Under the pieces are notes generated by a model. That model was not told the origin of the DNA. It ran no database searches and saw only the letters and a list, made by a program, of their open reading frames with translations. The translations under genes were made by a program, and so were the position numbers. This document shows positions 33,032 through 45,067 of a DNA stretch of 64,000 nt, piece after piece (position 1 is the stretch's first letter; each line of letters starts with the position of its first letter). Location of the stretch: contig NC_084793.1 in NCBI RefSeq assembly GCF_963169125.1, positions 37,288,578 through 37,352,577 of the forward strand. Direction: 5' to 3'. Source of the stretch: Humulus lupulus. Its lineage: Eukaryota; Streptophyta; Magnoliopsida; Rosales; Cannabaceae.

Positions 33032-34286
33032 CACTACTACAATTTCAGCTTTTTACTTCGGTTTTCAGAGCTTTAAATTTGAAAATTAAACTAAAAACGG
33101 AATAAAAATATCTAAATTAATATTTTACTTCGTTTCCGTGCAAAACCGAAGTAGTAAGCCTCTCACTTCGGTTCTAAAATAGAAACCGAAGTCATAGAAT
33201 TATTTATTACTTCGGTTATATGCGTTAAATGAAGTCAATCACTATTACTTCGGTTATAGAACATAACCGAAGTTAAAAGAATTAATGATTAAAGGGGTGT
33301 ACCGAATTCAAAGAATAAATGGGCCCAAGCCCAATTGTATTATCTTTAATTAGTCTCTCTCCCAAGCATGAAACCCTACATTCCTTCATAAATCCTCAGC
33401 CATCATTCACGCATAACAGGTGGACATCTTCATTTTTTTTCATTTGAATCTCTGCTCTTCATGTGCTTAGCTTGCCACCATCGTTGCTGTTCCTGTACGC
33501 CAGTGACGGCGTCAAACTAGTCCCGCCGGCGTAGCATCATTCTTCAATTGATGCCCTTGCATGCATTGCCTCCCCGCCAACCTCCGTCGCATCCTCGATA
33601 CTTCATATACTCCAATGACAGCTTCGAAGCAGCCCACCAGCGTAGCATCATTCGTTTCTCCACTGCCCTTACATCCCTGCCAAGTTCTATGGCATCCTTG
33701 CCAAGGTTCAATGTCATCAAGTGCCTCTGCTATTCCTGGACCATGTTACCATTATGGTAATAAGGAATAAATTCACGACATATATATATATGCATATATA
33801 TATATGCAGAAAGGATGTTAATTTATAGGAGGAGTCTTCGTTGGAGAAATCAAAAGCTGAATGGAAAGAAATCTTTTATTTTATTACTGTCATGCTCATT
33901 TGCGTTTGTAGGGACTTTTGTAGAACTGAGTAATTTATATTTAATTAATATTTTTTTTGTTTATAACAAACATTTTACTTCGGTTAATTCAAAACAAATG
34001 AAGTTATATATAACCTACTACTTCGGTTTTGTATAAATAACCGAAGTTGTAGAATTGTAAAATTGTGGGCATAAACTTATAACTTCGGTTACTATATAAA
34101 AACCGAAGTAGAAAGTACACTTTCAACTTCGGTTTTCATATAATAACCGAAGTAAAAAATGTATTTTCTACTTCGGTTTTCTTATACTTTTTACTTCGCG
34201 TGGATAGACTTCGGTTGTCATTTGTCCAGTAAACCGAAGTCTATCCAAGCTAAAAACCGAAGTTAAAGCTTAAATTTCTAGTAGTG
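33032..34286. mobile_element. Non-autonomous CACTA element, TSD ATC
   Basis: 1255 bp with ends CACTACTA...TAGTAGTG and ATC on both sides (33029-33031, 34287-34289); it is absent from the 5' LTR of the same Athila. Subterminal zones (33055-33280 and 33975-34265) hold about eleven ACTTCGGTT motifs, most paired with AACCGAAGT 10-20 bp later. The core (33330-33780) is GC-richer and has a two-copy ~112-bp repeat around GCGTAGCATCATTC (33529, 33640). No transposase is encoded, so mobility would depend on another element. Confidence 0.95.
33779..33812. repeat. TA-rich microsatellite in the CACTA element
   Basis: Runs of (TA)n split by GCA form a near-palindrome, TATATATGCATATATA. Confidence 0.8.
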
Positions 34287-35128
34287 ATCATATATTTCAT
34301 ATCAATGGTGATCAATCATTCACAAGCATTATATTCAAATTGAACAAATAACAAGATAAAATTGAAATCATAAAACTTGCATTAATTTAAAATAAAGGTT
34401 CTAGAGAATCCATTAACACCCTAGAAAAATAACTTAGTAGTTCAACATCTTAATAATCAACATCTAAATAAAAAGGAAAAACATAAAAACTAGAAAATAG
34501 TGATAAACAAAGAAGAAGAAGAATTGAAGATGATTGAAGTGTATATGCCAAACTCCGTAGAGGCTCTCCCAATTCCTCAAGGTTCAGAAACTGATAAAAG
34601 ACGTCCTTAATGTGTTTTTATAGAGCCCTAATGATTACAAGTAAAGAGACCAAAAAAAAAACCTCACTAAAACGCTCAAAATATAAATTTTCTTTGAAGT
34701 GGCGCATTTGCGTCATTAGTAGCGTAGGGGCGCAACTTCGAACTTGGTTTTTGGGCTTCTCTGATGTTGCATAGCGCAGGGGCGCTATTAATGGTGCAAG
34801 AGCGCTAGGCTTGATTTTCTGATAGCGCAACTGCACTAGATGTAGCACAGGGGCGCTAATGCCTGGGGCGAAAAATCCTTAAAAATCCAATCCAGTGGCT
34901 GCCCTTCAACATTGCGCGGCTACGCTATTCCAACTTCAAAAATATTCAAAAACTCCCTGAAATTCACCGTTTCTTGCTCCAATTTCCCCAGATATCATTC
35001 AATTCACCTGTCAAGTCCAAAGTACCTAAAACAACACAAACCAAGCGTAATTATGCACAAAAAAACAATAAACCTTAAAAATAAACACCTAAAACAACTC
35101 TAAAAACACACATAAACTAGACTTAACA

Positions 35129-35147
35129 AACTCCCCCAAACTTAACA
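35129..35147 (-). promoter_or_regulatory. D polypurine tract
   Basis: Minus strand AAGTTTGGGGGAGTT directly precedes the 3' LTR. This G-run form is typical of Athila elements. Confidence 0.85.
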
Positions 35148-36560
35148 TTTACTCGCCCTCGAGTAAAGAACTAAAAACAAACCTAGACTCTAACAACAAA
35201 GACAACACCAGACAACACACACAACATGAATCATACCAACAACAACACTTATGCCTCAAAATCATGAACGCTAATCATATAATTCTAAAAAAAAAAAAAA
35301 CTACTCAACAGTTTATGCAATCCAGAATTTTGATCAACACACTTTAGTTTACTAACATTTCAGATTACCAAGTCATGATCATTAAATAAACATATTTGAA
35401 ATCAATTATGCTAGCCAAATTATTTCCAATCAATCCATTCAAACCAAATAATTTCATAGGCTCACTTATTTGCTATTCTTTACTAATATAAATCATGATA
35501 TGCATAAGAATCAATAGAACTTATATAGGCTTGTAATAATGGCTTAGGTAAAGGTAGATGAGAAAGTAGTTTTTAAGCTCACTATACTCTAAGCACATGA
35601 CAAAAAATTACCGACTTTACTCCCATAGTATATATAATCCCATACTCCCATTTATTAAACTTTTTTAGAGAGAGATATAAAATATTTGTTTTTTTTCTTT
35701 TTCATATGATAACTACACTCCCCCAAATTTATTTCTTTTAGATATTCATATTGGCAGTGTAGTTTTTATTGAACTCTTTATATATATATATATACTCTCT
35801 CTAATATTTTGCACTTTTCATTTTCTAATCCCACTATATTCACAAATAAACCCCATTACAAATCAATCTCCATAAATTTTTTCAATCATGTGCTCATAGT
35901 ATATTAGGGACGGAAATCTAAAAAAGTTTCAAATATTAGGCTTAAATAGTGGATTAGAACAAAAAGATACAATGTTAAGCTCAAAAGGGTTAATCTAAGG
36001 ATCAATTAATTTCAGGTTGGCAAGAAAAGCTCAAACGGTCCAAATGATACCCTAAATGATATTCCTAAGCATACATGATATATTATTTTGCCTCAAAAAA
36101 CAAGTAAGCAAGTTCTAGAATTGTAGAAAATAATTTCCCCTTCCCATTCATTAATCCACAAACCAATTCCAGCAAGCATAATCAATATAAAAAAAACATC
36201 AATTTAAACATCGTGACAAGATATTCATCAAATGTTTCCTAAACTAAAGTGAACTAACAGAGTGTTCAATGAAGCACATAGATTTTTCAGATTTCATTTT
36301 CTTTGGATTATACTCATAACATTCACTTTGTTCTTATTGGCAATTGTTGTCAACCCTCATTCATGTTAGTCTTACTACACACTAAAACAAAACTCTAAAC
36401 CAAACAACTAACACAAACTAGACACACAAACACACAACAAAACAACACGAACAAAACGAGCAGAAATTAAGCTCCCTCCCTCAAACTTGATCTAAACATT
36501 GCCCCAATGTTTAAAAATAAATAAAGGAAAGAGAACTTACCTTACTTGGCATGGTGTTTC
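35148..36560 (-). other. D 3' untranslated stretch
   Basis: About 1.4 kb of AT-rich sequence between the extra ORF and the polypurine tract, with poly-A/T runs and a (TA)n at 35781-35794. No conserved frame or repeat array seen. Confidence 0.7.
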
Positions 36561-36561
36561 A

Positions 36562-37812
36562 AGACAGTGGTGGCGGTGGTAGACCTTGGAATGGATGAAA
36601 CTGTGGTGGATAGTTGAAGTAATGGAGATCCTCCTCATTGAGCGACCAATGGCTGACCAAAATGTTGAGTTGGTTAATATGGGATGTCTCATACGCATTC
36701 CACTCAGCCACATAATTGTGCAGGTGCTGGTTTTGCTACATCATGCAATGGTTTCGTTGAGCTATAAAGGTAAATTGCTCCTCCATGTACTGCCTATTTG
36801 GATCCATGGGACTCCCAATTGCAAGTACCGGTTTGTTATCTTCCATTGGCTCTCCACTAGTACCAGCTTCCTGCTACTGGTCTTTTTGTTGTTTGGCTTT
36901 CTTCTTCTGTACAAGTTTAGCCTGAAACTCATCCATAGTAATAGGCTCAGAATAGTTTGTGACAATGGCCCTAGTAAGGGGCTTCTCACATGCGGCAGGT
37001 ATGTCAGTGGTGTACTGCGGAACACCATGTCTTAAACATAATTCTGTGATAAATGAACCATGGCCTAGTCCCCCAGTAGTAGTACCTCGTGAAGTGGGCC
37101 TGATGTTATTACAAATTGCTCGCCCAAGATCAATTTTCATCCCCTTCATTATGACATAAACCAAAAGAACCCACTCACGAGTAACCTTAGTAAAGTGCAT
37201 CACGGGAAAGAACCTAGACAACACAAAATAGGTCTAAGCAAGAAGTTCCCTATAGAATTGATATAAGGGGATCTTTTGGGGTTCATTGTTTTTAGCTATC
37301 CATCTAGCCCTTGGAAAACACAACTCACCTGCCACTCTCTCACAGTAAATGTCCCCATTGTGAAAATGTGAACATTCATCTACTTCCAGAGTTAGGTTTT
37401 GAGTGCCATAAATAACATTTAAAAATTCTACAGAGAGGGGCACTTAAATTCCTCTAACAAATACCTTGCCATTCTTCATCTCTTTGTAATTGGCATAGAA
37501 CTCATACTCCAATGACTTGTTCACTTCCAGAAACTCCTCTCTCACGAAGGTACCCCACCTTCTTCTTGCAATGTTAGCCCAAATAGGCTCATAGATTAAG
37601 CAATCATAAGGATCAGCTTTATACTCCATTCCCATTTCCAGAATTATTTCTTTCTGGTAGATCTCCTCATACCTCTCCTCGACTTCCTTACTAACAAATC
37701 GATCAACATCATAATCAGGGGGTGGTGTGGGTTCTCTCCTTTTTCTAGATGTACCAGCCTCCTTAGAAGTACCACTCCCTTTAGAGCTTCTTGGTTTTAG
37801 CCCCATCTTCAA
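36562..37812 (-). pseudogene. D extra ORF in env-like position (plant transposon-protein domain)
   Basis: One minus frame runs from the ATG at 37812 (MKMGLKPRSSKGSG) to about 36562 with three or four in-frame stops (after VFVRGI, after YRELLA, and later). The basic Ser/Thr-rich N-terminus leads to ERYEEIYQKEIILEMGMEY, then a domain with LYQFYRELLA, FFPVMHFTKVTREWVLLVY, IMKGMKIDLGRAICNNI and HGSFITELCLRHGVPQ. This wording resembles the 'putative plant transposon protein' family found 3' of pol in Athila elements. No convincing signal peptide or membrane span is seen, so calling it an envelope is not supported. Function unknown. Confidence 0.7.
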
Positions 37813-38232
37813 CTTTTCTTCACAAAACTTCCCTCTAACTCCAAGAACTCAATCAATACTCACCCCTAAATCAAGAAAAAAAAATTCTCAATAATTCTAC
37901 TAAAATTTGGGCAGTACCTCCCTTTGTTTTTGCTTGATTTCCCAAATCACAGTCAACAAAAAATCCACATTCAACAACACCAACACCAATCTCTCCCACA
38001 AGGCTCAATTTATCTCATAAATCAAATATCAAATGAAAAAGTTTGAGATACATGTAAACCCTTACTTGATAGGGATTTTCTACCCATTTCTTATTGATGA
38101 AGACCCAAAACATGCCAAAACCAAAGCTTTCCTCTTCAATTTCGGAATTGGGGATTAGGGCTTGAGTTTTTGTTCGGTTTTTGGGAGGGAGAAATTAGGG
38201 CTTGGGTGTTAAGAATTTATGGATTATAGGTG

Positions 38233-38240
38233 TTTTATAG
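38233..38240 (-). promoter_or_regulatory. Candidate TATA box for the D extra ORF
   Basis: The minus strand reads CACTATAAAACACC about 420 bp before the ATG at 37812. It resembles the LTR TATA context (CTATAAAAACAC). The GC-rich array at 38388-38770 lies just upstream. Inference from layout only. Confidence 0.45.
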
Positions 38241-38387
38241 TGAAATAGATGAGTAAATTGGGTGGTTTTTAGGTGAGATGAGGGAAAGAGGGAGTGGTTT
38301 GGGTGAAGTGGAGATGAAGGAGAAAAAAGGGTTTTTGAAATTTCTGAAAAAATTTATGTTTAAAACCCTTTTTAAGTTGGTTGCCTC

Positions 38388-38770
38388 GAACTAGCGCAGG
38401 GGCGATGCATCCTGGTTCAAAAAAATGCTTCTTTGTGGCTTGATTTGCATAGGGGCGCTTCCTAGGGTGCAGGGGCGCTGCACCAATTTGCTAAAAAATG
38501 ATCTTTGATCCTCGACTTAGTGCAGGGACACCCATAGAGGCGCAGGGGCGCTAATACCTAGGCCTTTTTCTTTAATTTCCTCAAAAATCAGTAATGCAAG
38601 GGTGCCTGTAGAGGCACAGGGGTGCTATTTCGAGCAAAAAATTATTCCTCTCTGTGGCTCATTAGCGCATGGGCACTTGGCATAGTGCATGGGCACTACC
38701 ACCTGACCCAAAAACTAATCCCTACTCATTTTCCACCATGCAGGCGCACTAATAGTAGAGCAACTGCTCT
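38388..38770 (-). repeat. GCGCAGGGGCGCT-type array upstream of the extra ORF
   Basis: At least eight variants of GCGCAGGGGCGCT occur, mostly in loosely paired 20-40 bp intervals (near 38394, 38449, 38467, 38519, 38537, 38595, 38613, 38664, 38684, 38742). The same motif family fills the U3 part of both D LTRs. Confidence 0.85.
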
Positions 38771-39059
38771 AATACCTGATCCTACTTGAACATTTTCACG
38801 ATTTTCACGGTTTTCATTACAATTCAAAATAAAAATAAATATTTACATAATGAAAACAAAACTAAAACTAAATAAATAAAAATAAACTAAACAAAAATAA
38901 AATTGTGCAACTAAAAGTTCTTAACTTAAAAATTGAAACTAATGAAAATAAAAAAATCTAAAAACTTGAGATGCCTCTCAAGAGCACTGTCGTTAACATC
39001 ATTTGGTCGGACACTGAGCTCCTCTTCAGATTGTCATCAAGAGATGACAGACTTGGCTT

Positions 39060-40320
39060 GGTCGTACGAACCACCCAAGTACGGTTTGAGTCTTTTCCCA
39101 TTCACTTTGAAACTTCATTTCTTTTCATTACTCACTTCGACAGCACCATATGGAAACACCTTGACAACTGTGTATGGTCTGGACCATCGGGACTTCAACT
39201 TTCCCAGAAAGAGTTTCAACCTCGAGTTGAATAATAACACTTGTTGACCCGGTTGGAACTCTTTTTGCACTAGATTCTTGTCATGCGAAGCCTTGGTCCT
39301 TTTTTTATAAATCTTAGCATTCTCATACGCTTCATTCCATAACTCTTCCAATTCATTTAGTTGCAACAATCTTTTATCACCAGCTGTTGTCATGTCCATG
39401 TTTAGCTTTTTCATTGCCCAGTAAGCACGGTGCTCTATCTCAACCGGTAGATGACATGCTTTCCTAAATACCAATCTATAGGGTGATATCCCAATGGGGG
39501 TTTTGAAAGTTGTTCTATATGCCCATAATGCATCATCTAACTTCTTTGACCAATCTTTTCTTGAGCTTTGAACCGTCTTCTCTAAAATGCCTTTTTCTTC
39601 TCTGTTCGATATCTCTACTTGACCATTGCTTTGAGGATGATAGGGTAAGGTGGTCTTATGACGAACGTCGTATCTAGATAGCAATGCATCAAATTGTTTG
39701 TTGTAGAAGTAACTCCCTTCATTGCTAACAATAGCTCTAGGGATACCGAACCGAGTAAAAATGAACTTTTGGAGGAAATTAAGAACTATTTTTCTGTCAT
39801 TTGCTGGTGTTGCTATTGCTTCAACCCACTTTGATACATAATCAACAACAAGCAATATATAAAGATTGTTGTATGATGACGGAAAAGACCCCATAAAGTC
39901 AATTCCTGAAACATCAAAGAGTTCCACTTCCAAAATTCCTATCAAAGGCATCTCGTTCCTCCTTGAGATGTTACCGGTTCGTTGGCAATGATCACATGCC
40001 TTGAATAAGTTATGAGCATCCTTAAAAAGACTAGGCCAGAAAAATCCTGATTGAAGTACCTTGGTTGCTGTTCTATTGCCCCCAAAATGTCCCCCACATT
40101 GCAGGGTGTGATAGTGAGACAATATGGAATACATTTCCACTTCAGACACGCAACGACGAATGATCTGATTGACACAATGCTTGTAGATGATTGGTTCTTC
40201 CCAATAATAGTGTTTTACTTTAGAATAAAACTTTTTGAGGTGTTGTCTAGACATCTCTAGAGGAACTATGTTAGCTGCCAAGTTCACATAATCAATATAC
40301 CACGGGACCATCAGCTCTTC
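39060..40320 (-). pseudogene. D integrase (Athila), nearly open
   Basis: An open run of 398 residues (40311-39115) spans most of integrase. Zinc-finger text ([12 protein letters not shown], then CDHCQR), catalytic [12 protein letters not shown] (first Asp), [15 protein letters not shown] (second Asp replaced by Asn; the Gly next to it by Glu) and [12 protein letters not shown] (Glu kept), then [20 protein letters not shown] and a basic C-terminus. Both catalytic-site changes are G-to-A type. In frame with RT upstream. Despite its length it should be inactive. Confidence 0.9.
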
Positions 40321-42060
40321 TCTGATTGCAAATAATTGCTCATCGGGGAAGTTTCCATTTATCTACACTTCTTTCATACTCGATGTCTTTGCAACCTCCA
40401 ATCTCGATAAGTGGTATGCTACCAAATTGTATGTTCCTTTATTATCTCTTATCTCCACATCAAACTCCTACAATATCAATACCCATTGAATCAATCAAGG
40501 CTTGGCATCTTTATTTGTCATGAGGTACTTTATTGCTGAATGATCGGTGTACACTATGACCTTATTCCCAATGAGATAGGGGCAAAAATTATCAAAGGCA
40601 AAAACTATTGCAAGCAATTCCTTTTCTGTGGTGGCATAGTTTAACTGAGCGTCATTCAACGTTCTGCTTGCATAATAAATAGTACAAAACACCTTATCAA
40701 CTCTTTGACCCAAGACTACCCCAACTGCATAGTCGTTGGCATCACACATCAATTCGAATGGAAGGTCCCATTTTGGTGCAGTGACTATTGGTGTAGAAAT
40801 GAACTTATCTTTTAAAGTTTGGAAAGCTTTTAAACAATTTCCATTAAATTCAAAATGCACACCATTCATCAACAAGGTTGAAAGAGGCTTTGAAATTTTT
40901 TAAAAATCCTTGATAAATCTTCTGTAAAATTCAGCATGCCTAAGGAAACTTCTTACCCCTTTCACTGACACTGGTGGTGGAAGATTTTCTATTGTTGAGA
41001 TTTTGGCTTGATCCACCTCAATACCTTTGCTAGAAATTATGTGCCCAAGTACTATGCCCTCATTTACCATAAAGTGGCATTTTCCCCAATTTAACACCAG
41101 ATTTGCTTCTTCACATCTTTTCAATACCTTCTCCAAGTTACCCAAACACACATCAAATGAAGAGACAAAAACAGAAAAATCATCCATGAAAATCTCAATG
41201 CTCATTTCCCCCATATCCAAAAATATAGCCATTATGCACCGTTGGAATGTTGCTGGTGCATTACATAGTTCGAATGGCATTCTCCTGAAAGAAAATGTGC
41301 CATAGGGACATGTAAATGTTGTTTTATCTTGGTCCTCTGGTGCGATGTCAATTTGATGATACCTTGAATAACCATCTAAGAAGCAATAATACTAATGACC
41401 AACCAACCTATCCAACATCTGATCGACAAAGGGAAGTGGGAAGTGATCTTTTCATGTCGCTTTATTTAACTTGCGATAGTCAATACAGATGCGCCATCCG
41501 GTCACGGTTCGAGTTGGGATTAGCTCGTTATTTTCATTCTTTACCACTGTTATTCTACCCTTATTTGGAACCACCTGCACTAGACTTGCCCAAGCACTAT
41601 CAGAAATTGGGTAGATCACCCCGACGTGTAACCATTTAAGGATTTGCTCAAGTACAACCTCCTTCATAGCTTGATTGAGTCTTCTTTGAGCCTCTATAGA
41701 TGGCTTGCTATCTTCCCCCATTAAGACTCTATGCATTACTGTTGACAGGCTTATTCCTCTAATATCCGCCAATGTCCACCCAATAACCAATTTATGAGCC
41801 CGTATAAAACCCTCAACAATTTCTGCAGTTCATTTTTTGAGAGGGCAACAAAAACAATTACCAGTAAAGTCTCCTTCTCACCCAATTACGCATAACATAA
41901 ATGATCCAGAAGAGACTATAATTCCAATTGTGGTGGTTGTTGAATAGATGGTAATGGTCGTTTGGGTCCCTCCGCCAACTCTTCAAATTTCTTCTTGTAC
42001 GGTTGGTAAGAGTTAATCCACTTTACGTATTCTCTCATCTCGACATCATCATCATCATCT
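40321..42060 (-). pseudogene. D reverse transcriptase and RNase H (Athila)
   Basis: Minus strand, same frame as integrase. A leader with LPSIQQPPQLELESL precedes a frameshift near 41805; then IGWTLADIRGISLS, GWRICIDYRKLNKAT, a TGA, FLDGYSRYHQID, MPFELCNAPATFQRC, catalytic IFMDDFSVFVSSFD (about 41190), and VRSFLRHAEFYRRFIKDF. RNase H has FELMCDANDYAVGVVLGQR and TTEKELLAIVFAFDNF with VYTDHSAIKYL. The catalytic Asp pair is kept. Stops at 41452, near 41390 and elsewhere are CGA- or CAG-type. Gag and protease upstream are missing. Confidence 0.9.
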
Positions 42061-43482
42061 TTCTCAAAATGCATGAAAAATATGAAAACTTAAATTAGAA
42101 ATATGACACATAAACATTTAAAACATTCATATCAAATTTCATGTACCATCCAATTAAACATGTCAACAAATACATATAATGATGCATTCTTATCATCTAG
42201 AACTAAGCAACCTAGAGTCTGAGGCCAGTTGTAGGATCTTGGAATTTAAATATAGATGCATGCTTCCTATTATGTTTCCAAATATATAATAGAAACATAA
42301 AATAATATGACATACATAAGAACATTAGATTCATAAATTAGCATAAACACAAAATGTAGAAACTTATGAATACGCAACGGAACTGGAACAACTCCTTCCT
42401 TCAATATCTATAACCCTTGATTCCTTTCTCTAGCAGAGTATTATCAAGAGATTGAGCTAGATTAACAACACAGTCTTCCTTGCCAAGCCTTTGATCAACC
42501 TAGAACAAGTGTGGGCTGGTTCTCAACACATGAGATAGAGATCTAGAAGAGAAGAAGAGATAGTGACTAAGAAAGGATTAGAATGTCTAGGTTTTCACTT
42601 ACCTAATGAATCAACTGAGAATGACTTATCAAAACCCTAGATAGCATATTCCTTATATAGACAACTTAATGGGCTTTATTTAAATTTAAATTAATTAAAA
42701 TAATAAACAAAAAGATAAAAGCTTTGGGCTCCCACAAATGGACCTGGGCTCAATACCTTTATTTTGAATTTAAATCCCAATTGGGCCTATATTCAAAACC
42801 TTTTATTTTTTTTAATTAATTAAATCCCTATTCAAATTAAAAAATTATAATTTGAAACTTAATTTAATATTATTTATTTATATTGACTCAAATTTATCAA
42901 TATTAATAAATTTACCCAAAGATTCTCTTTTATTCTCTAAATCTCATATCTCTGTAAATTTTCCAAAAATTGACCTAGTCAACTTTCTAAAATCCTAATT
43001 GATAATTAAATCAATTAATTGAGACATTCTAGATGATTTAATCAAATGTGATGTGGGGACCATGGATCCATGAAATCAAGCTCCAATAAGTTACCGTGAA
43101 TTTATTTACAAATAATTTCACTATCTCATTAATTCCTCGTGACTCCACTATAGACACATAATTGAACTCTTGAATTCATAGAACGTATTTTCCAAACCAT
43201 AAATATGTTATCCATTGTTATAACCATTACAGTTAGTCAATCCTCCATTGATGACTTACTAACGAGCTGGGTGCAAATTACCGTTTTACCCCTCATCGGT
43301 ATTTTATCCTTAACTCCACTAAGTTCCTTATAAATGATATTTCCGTGAACTTAATCACAGAAATGAGATCTCAATAATTTAACCTTTTGAACAAAGCAAT
43401 TAAGGAAATCATCTTTTCACTTCTCATACATAAGTTATAGATTTCATATCTATGAATAATACTCTCACTCAATTACACTACT

Positions 43483-44189
43483 TGTTGATGCGGTTTTTCA
43501 CCAACAATGTATTTAACAAATAATAAGGTTGATTAGTGCTTAAGAATAAACTAAAATATGAAATGAATTCACAAGAACACAAATATTTTTACGTGGTTAA
43601 AATCCATCTAGTCTACGAGTCTGTATTATTATTGTTTCTCTCTCTATTTTGGCAAAGTTTCAGTATTACAGAATAATCGTCCATTTCCTTGTCCAGTATT
43701 CTCAGTATTTATAGAGAAATTCCATGGACAGGTTTCGGTAATCACGTGAGTCAATCACGGATTTACATATTTATTATATTTAATATAAACAATTCACATT
43801 TATACTGGGATATGATTTGATCACAAAATAAATGGTCTCCTAATATCTGGGATATTAAATATGACAGGCTGATCATAAATAATCGTATAAAAGTACCCGA
43901 GTCTTTGGGGATCCGCAGGTATGCAATATATTTGAATTATCCCGAGCTGGATAAATCTCTGAGCTCATACTTTGGCAACCATTTGAATATATTGAGCACG
44001 TGCTTCACAACCTTCATGTCTGAAGCTCAGGTTAAACCCAGGACGCCTAACACCGGAGTTGCTTACGTGGATAATAAACATATATCATTTCCTTGGTTAT
44101 CTCTTCGTATATTTATTTGCCAATTGTACCCGAGCTGGGTGAAGGACCCGAGCTAGGTGAAGGACTCGTGCTGAAATTAAGGTACAACA
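43483..44189 (-). repeat. E 3' LTR
   Basis: 707 bp, TGTTGATGCGG...GGTACAACA. It aligns end to end with 59272-59968. Minus TATA at plus 43706-43714. Confidence 0.95.
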
Positions 44190-44206
44190 TTTGCCCCCAA
44201 GTCCCT
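44190..44206 (-). promoter_or_regulatory. E polypurine tract
   Basis: Minus strand GGGACTTGGGGGCAAA lies against the 3' LTR. Confidence 0.8.
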
Positions 44207-44455
44207 GCTCGTGGTTCATGTCGTCACCTTCTGACCTACACAGTAGGGACTTTTAGACTTCTATTGCATTAAACTTTGTATGCCCACTACTCGAGTACTG
44301 GACACGTGGTATACCATAATTGGCGTCTGTTCGAGTTTCAAGGCCTACAATAATAGTCTTATCGCCTTTTTGTCGCCGTTTTGTCTTTTTAACCATGGCC
44401 TTTGGATCTTGTACTAACCAAATCAGATAGGTCAAATTAATTTATGTTGTTTACA

Positions 44456-44463
44456 TATAAATA
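44456..44463 (+). promoter_or_regulatory. Candidate TATA box of the antisense gene in E
   Basis: TATAAATA followed by GG on the plus strand, about 200 bp before a strong donor site GTAAGTGCC (44651). It points into the antisense gene at 46353-49048 and away from the retrotransposon's own transcript. Confidence 0.55.
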
Positions 44464-45067
44464 GGATAGGCAATTTTCAGGTTTCACCACCTTTCATTTG
44501 AAATTTTTCTATATTCCCTCTCTTCTGTATTTTTTTAATCCTTCTTCTTTCTCAGAAAAACCCAAAACCCGTTCGTTGCACCCAGTTATTCAGGAGTCTT
44601 CCAGGAACTTTCCCCTGAAAAGTCTACTTCTTTTTATCAAAGAACATACTGTAAGTGCCTCATCTTTTGGTTTTGAAGAAAATTTTCTTTTACTGTTCTT
44701 CTTTTTGTTATTCACCATGCTCACTCGTACTTCACCGTAGTCAGTATTAGGTTATTCCCCAACTGTTTTTAGCAAATAGGCTTCAATTTAGCTTTAATGA
44801 GTAGGTCCTAAAATATCCTTGGAACTACAACATTCATAAAACTGGGTCACTTCTGGGTAAAGTTGGGTAATCCATGGAGAATTTAGAGAATACCCATTTG
44901 GGATATAGAAGATGAAAAAATTTTAAGGTCCAAACCAGGTTGCTTAGGGGTCACGCTTCTTGGGTGGTTTTGCACTAAACCACCTCCCAAGGAAAATAGT
45001 GGCCTGATATTCTGACACACGGATCTCTAAATATCAGGGGTCTATTAGGAAACCAAGGTGTGTAACT

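Larger units (their letters stand above)
32506..35128 (-). repeat. D 3' LTR (with CACTA insertion)
   Basis: Without the CACTA element (33032-34286 plus one TSD) it is about 1365 bp and aligns with 60792-62102. The minus TATA (CTATAAAAA) is near 34616-34624. Copies of a GCGCAGGGGCGCT-type motif lie at 34699-34925. Confidence 0.95.

Noticed and set aside
36562..37812. Calling the Athila extra ORF a true envelope protein
   Set aside because: No signal peptide or membrane span found; the text fits the plant transposon-protein family instead.
44498..44740. 80-residue Phe/Leu-rich open frame as a possible host gene
   Set aside because: It spans the inferred leader exon and donor site of the antisense gene; no conserved motif.
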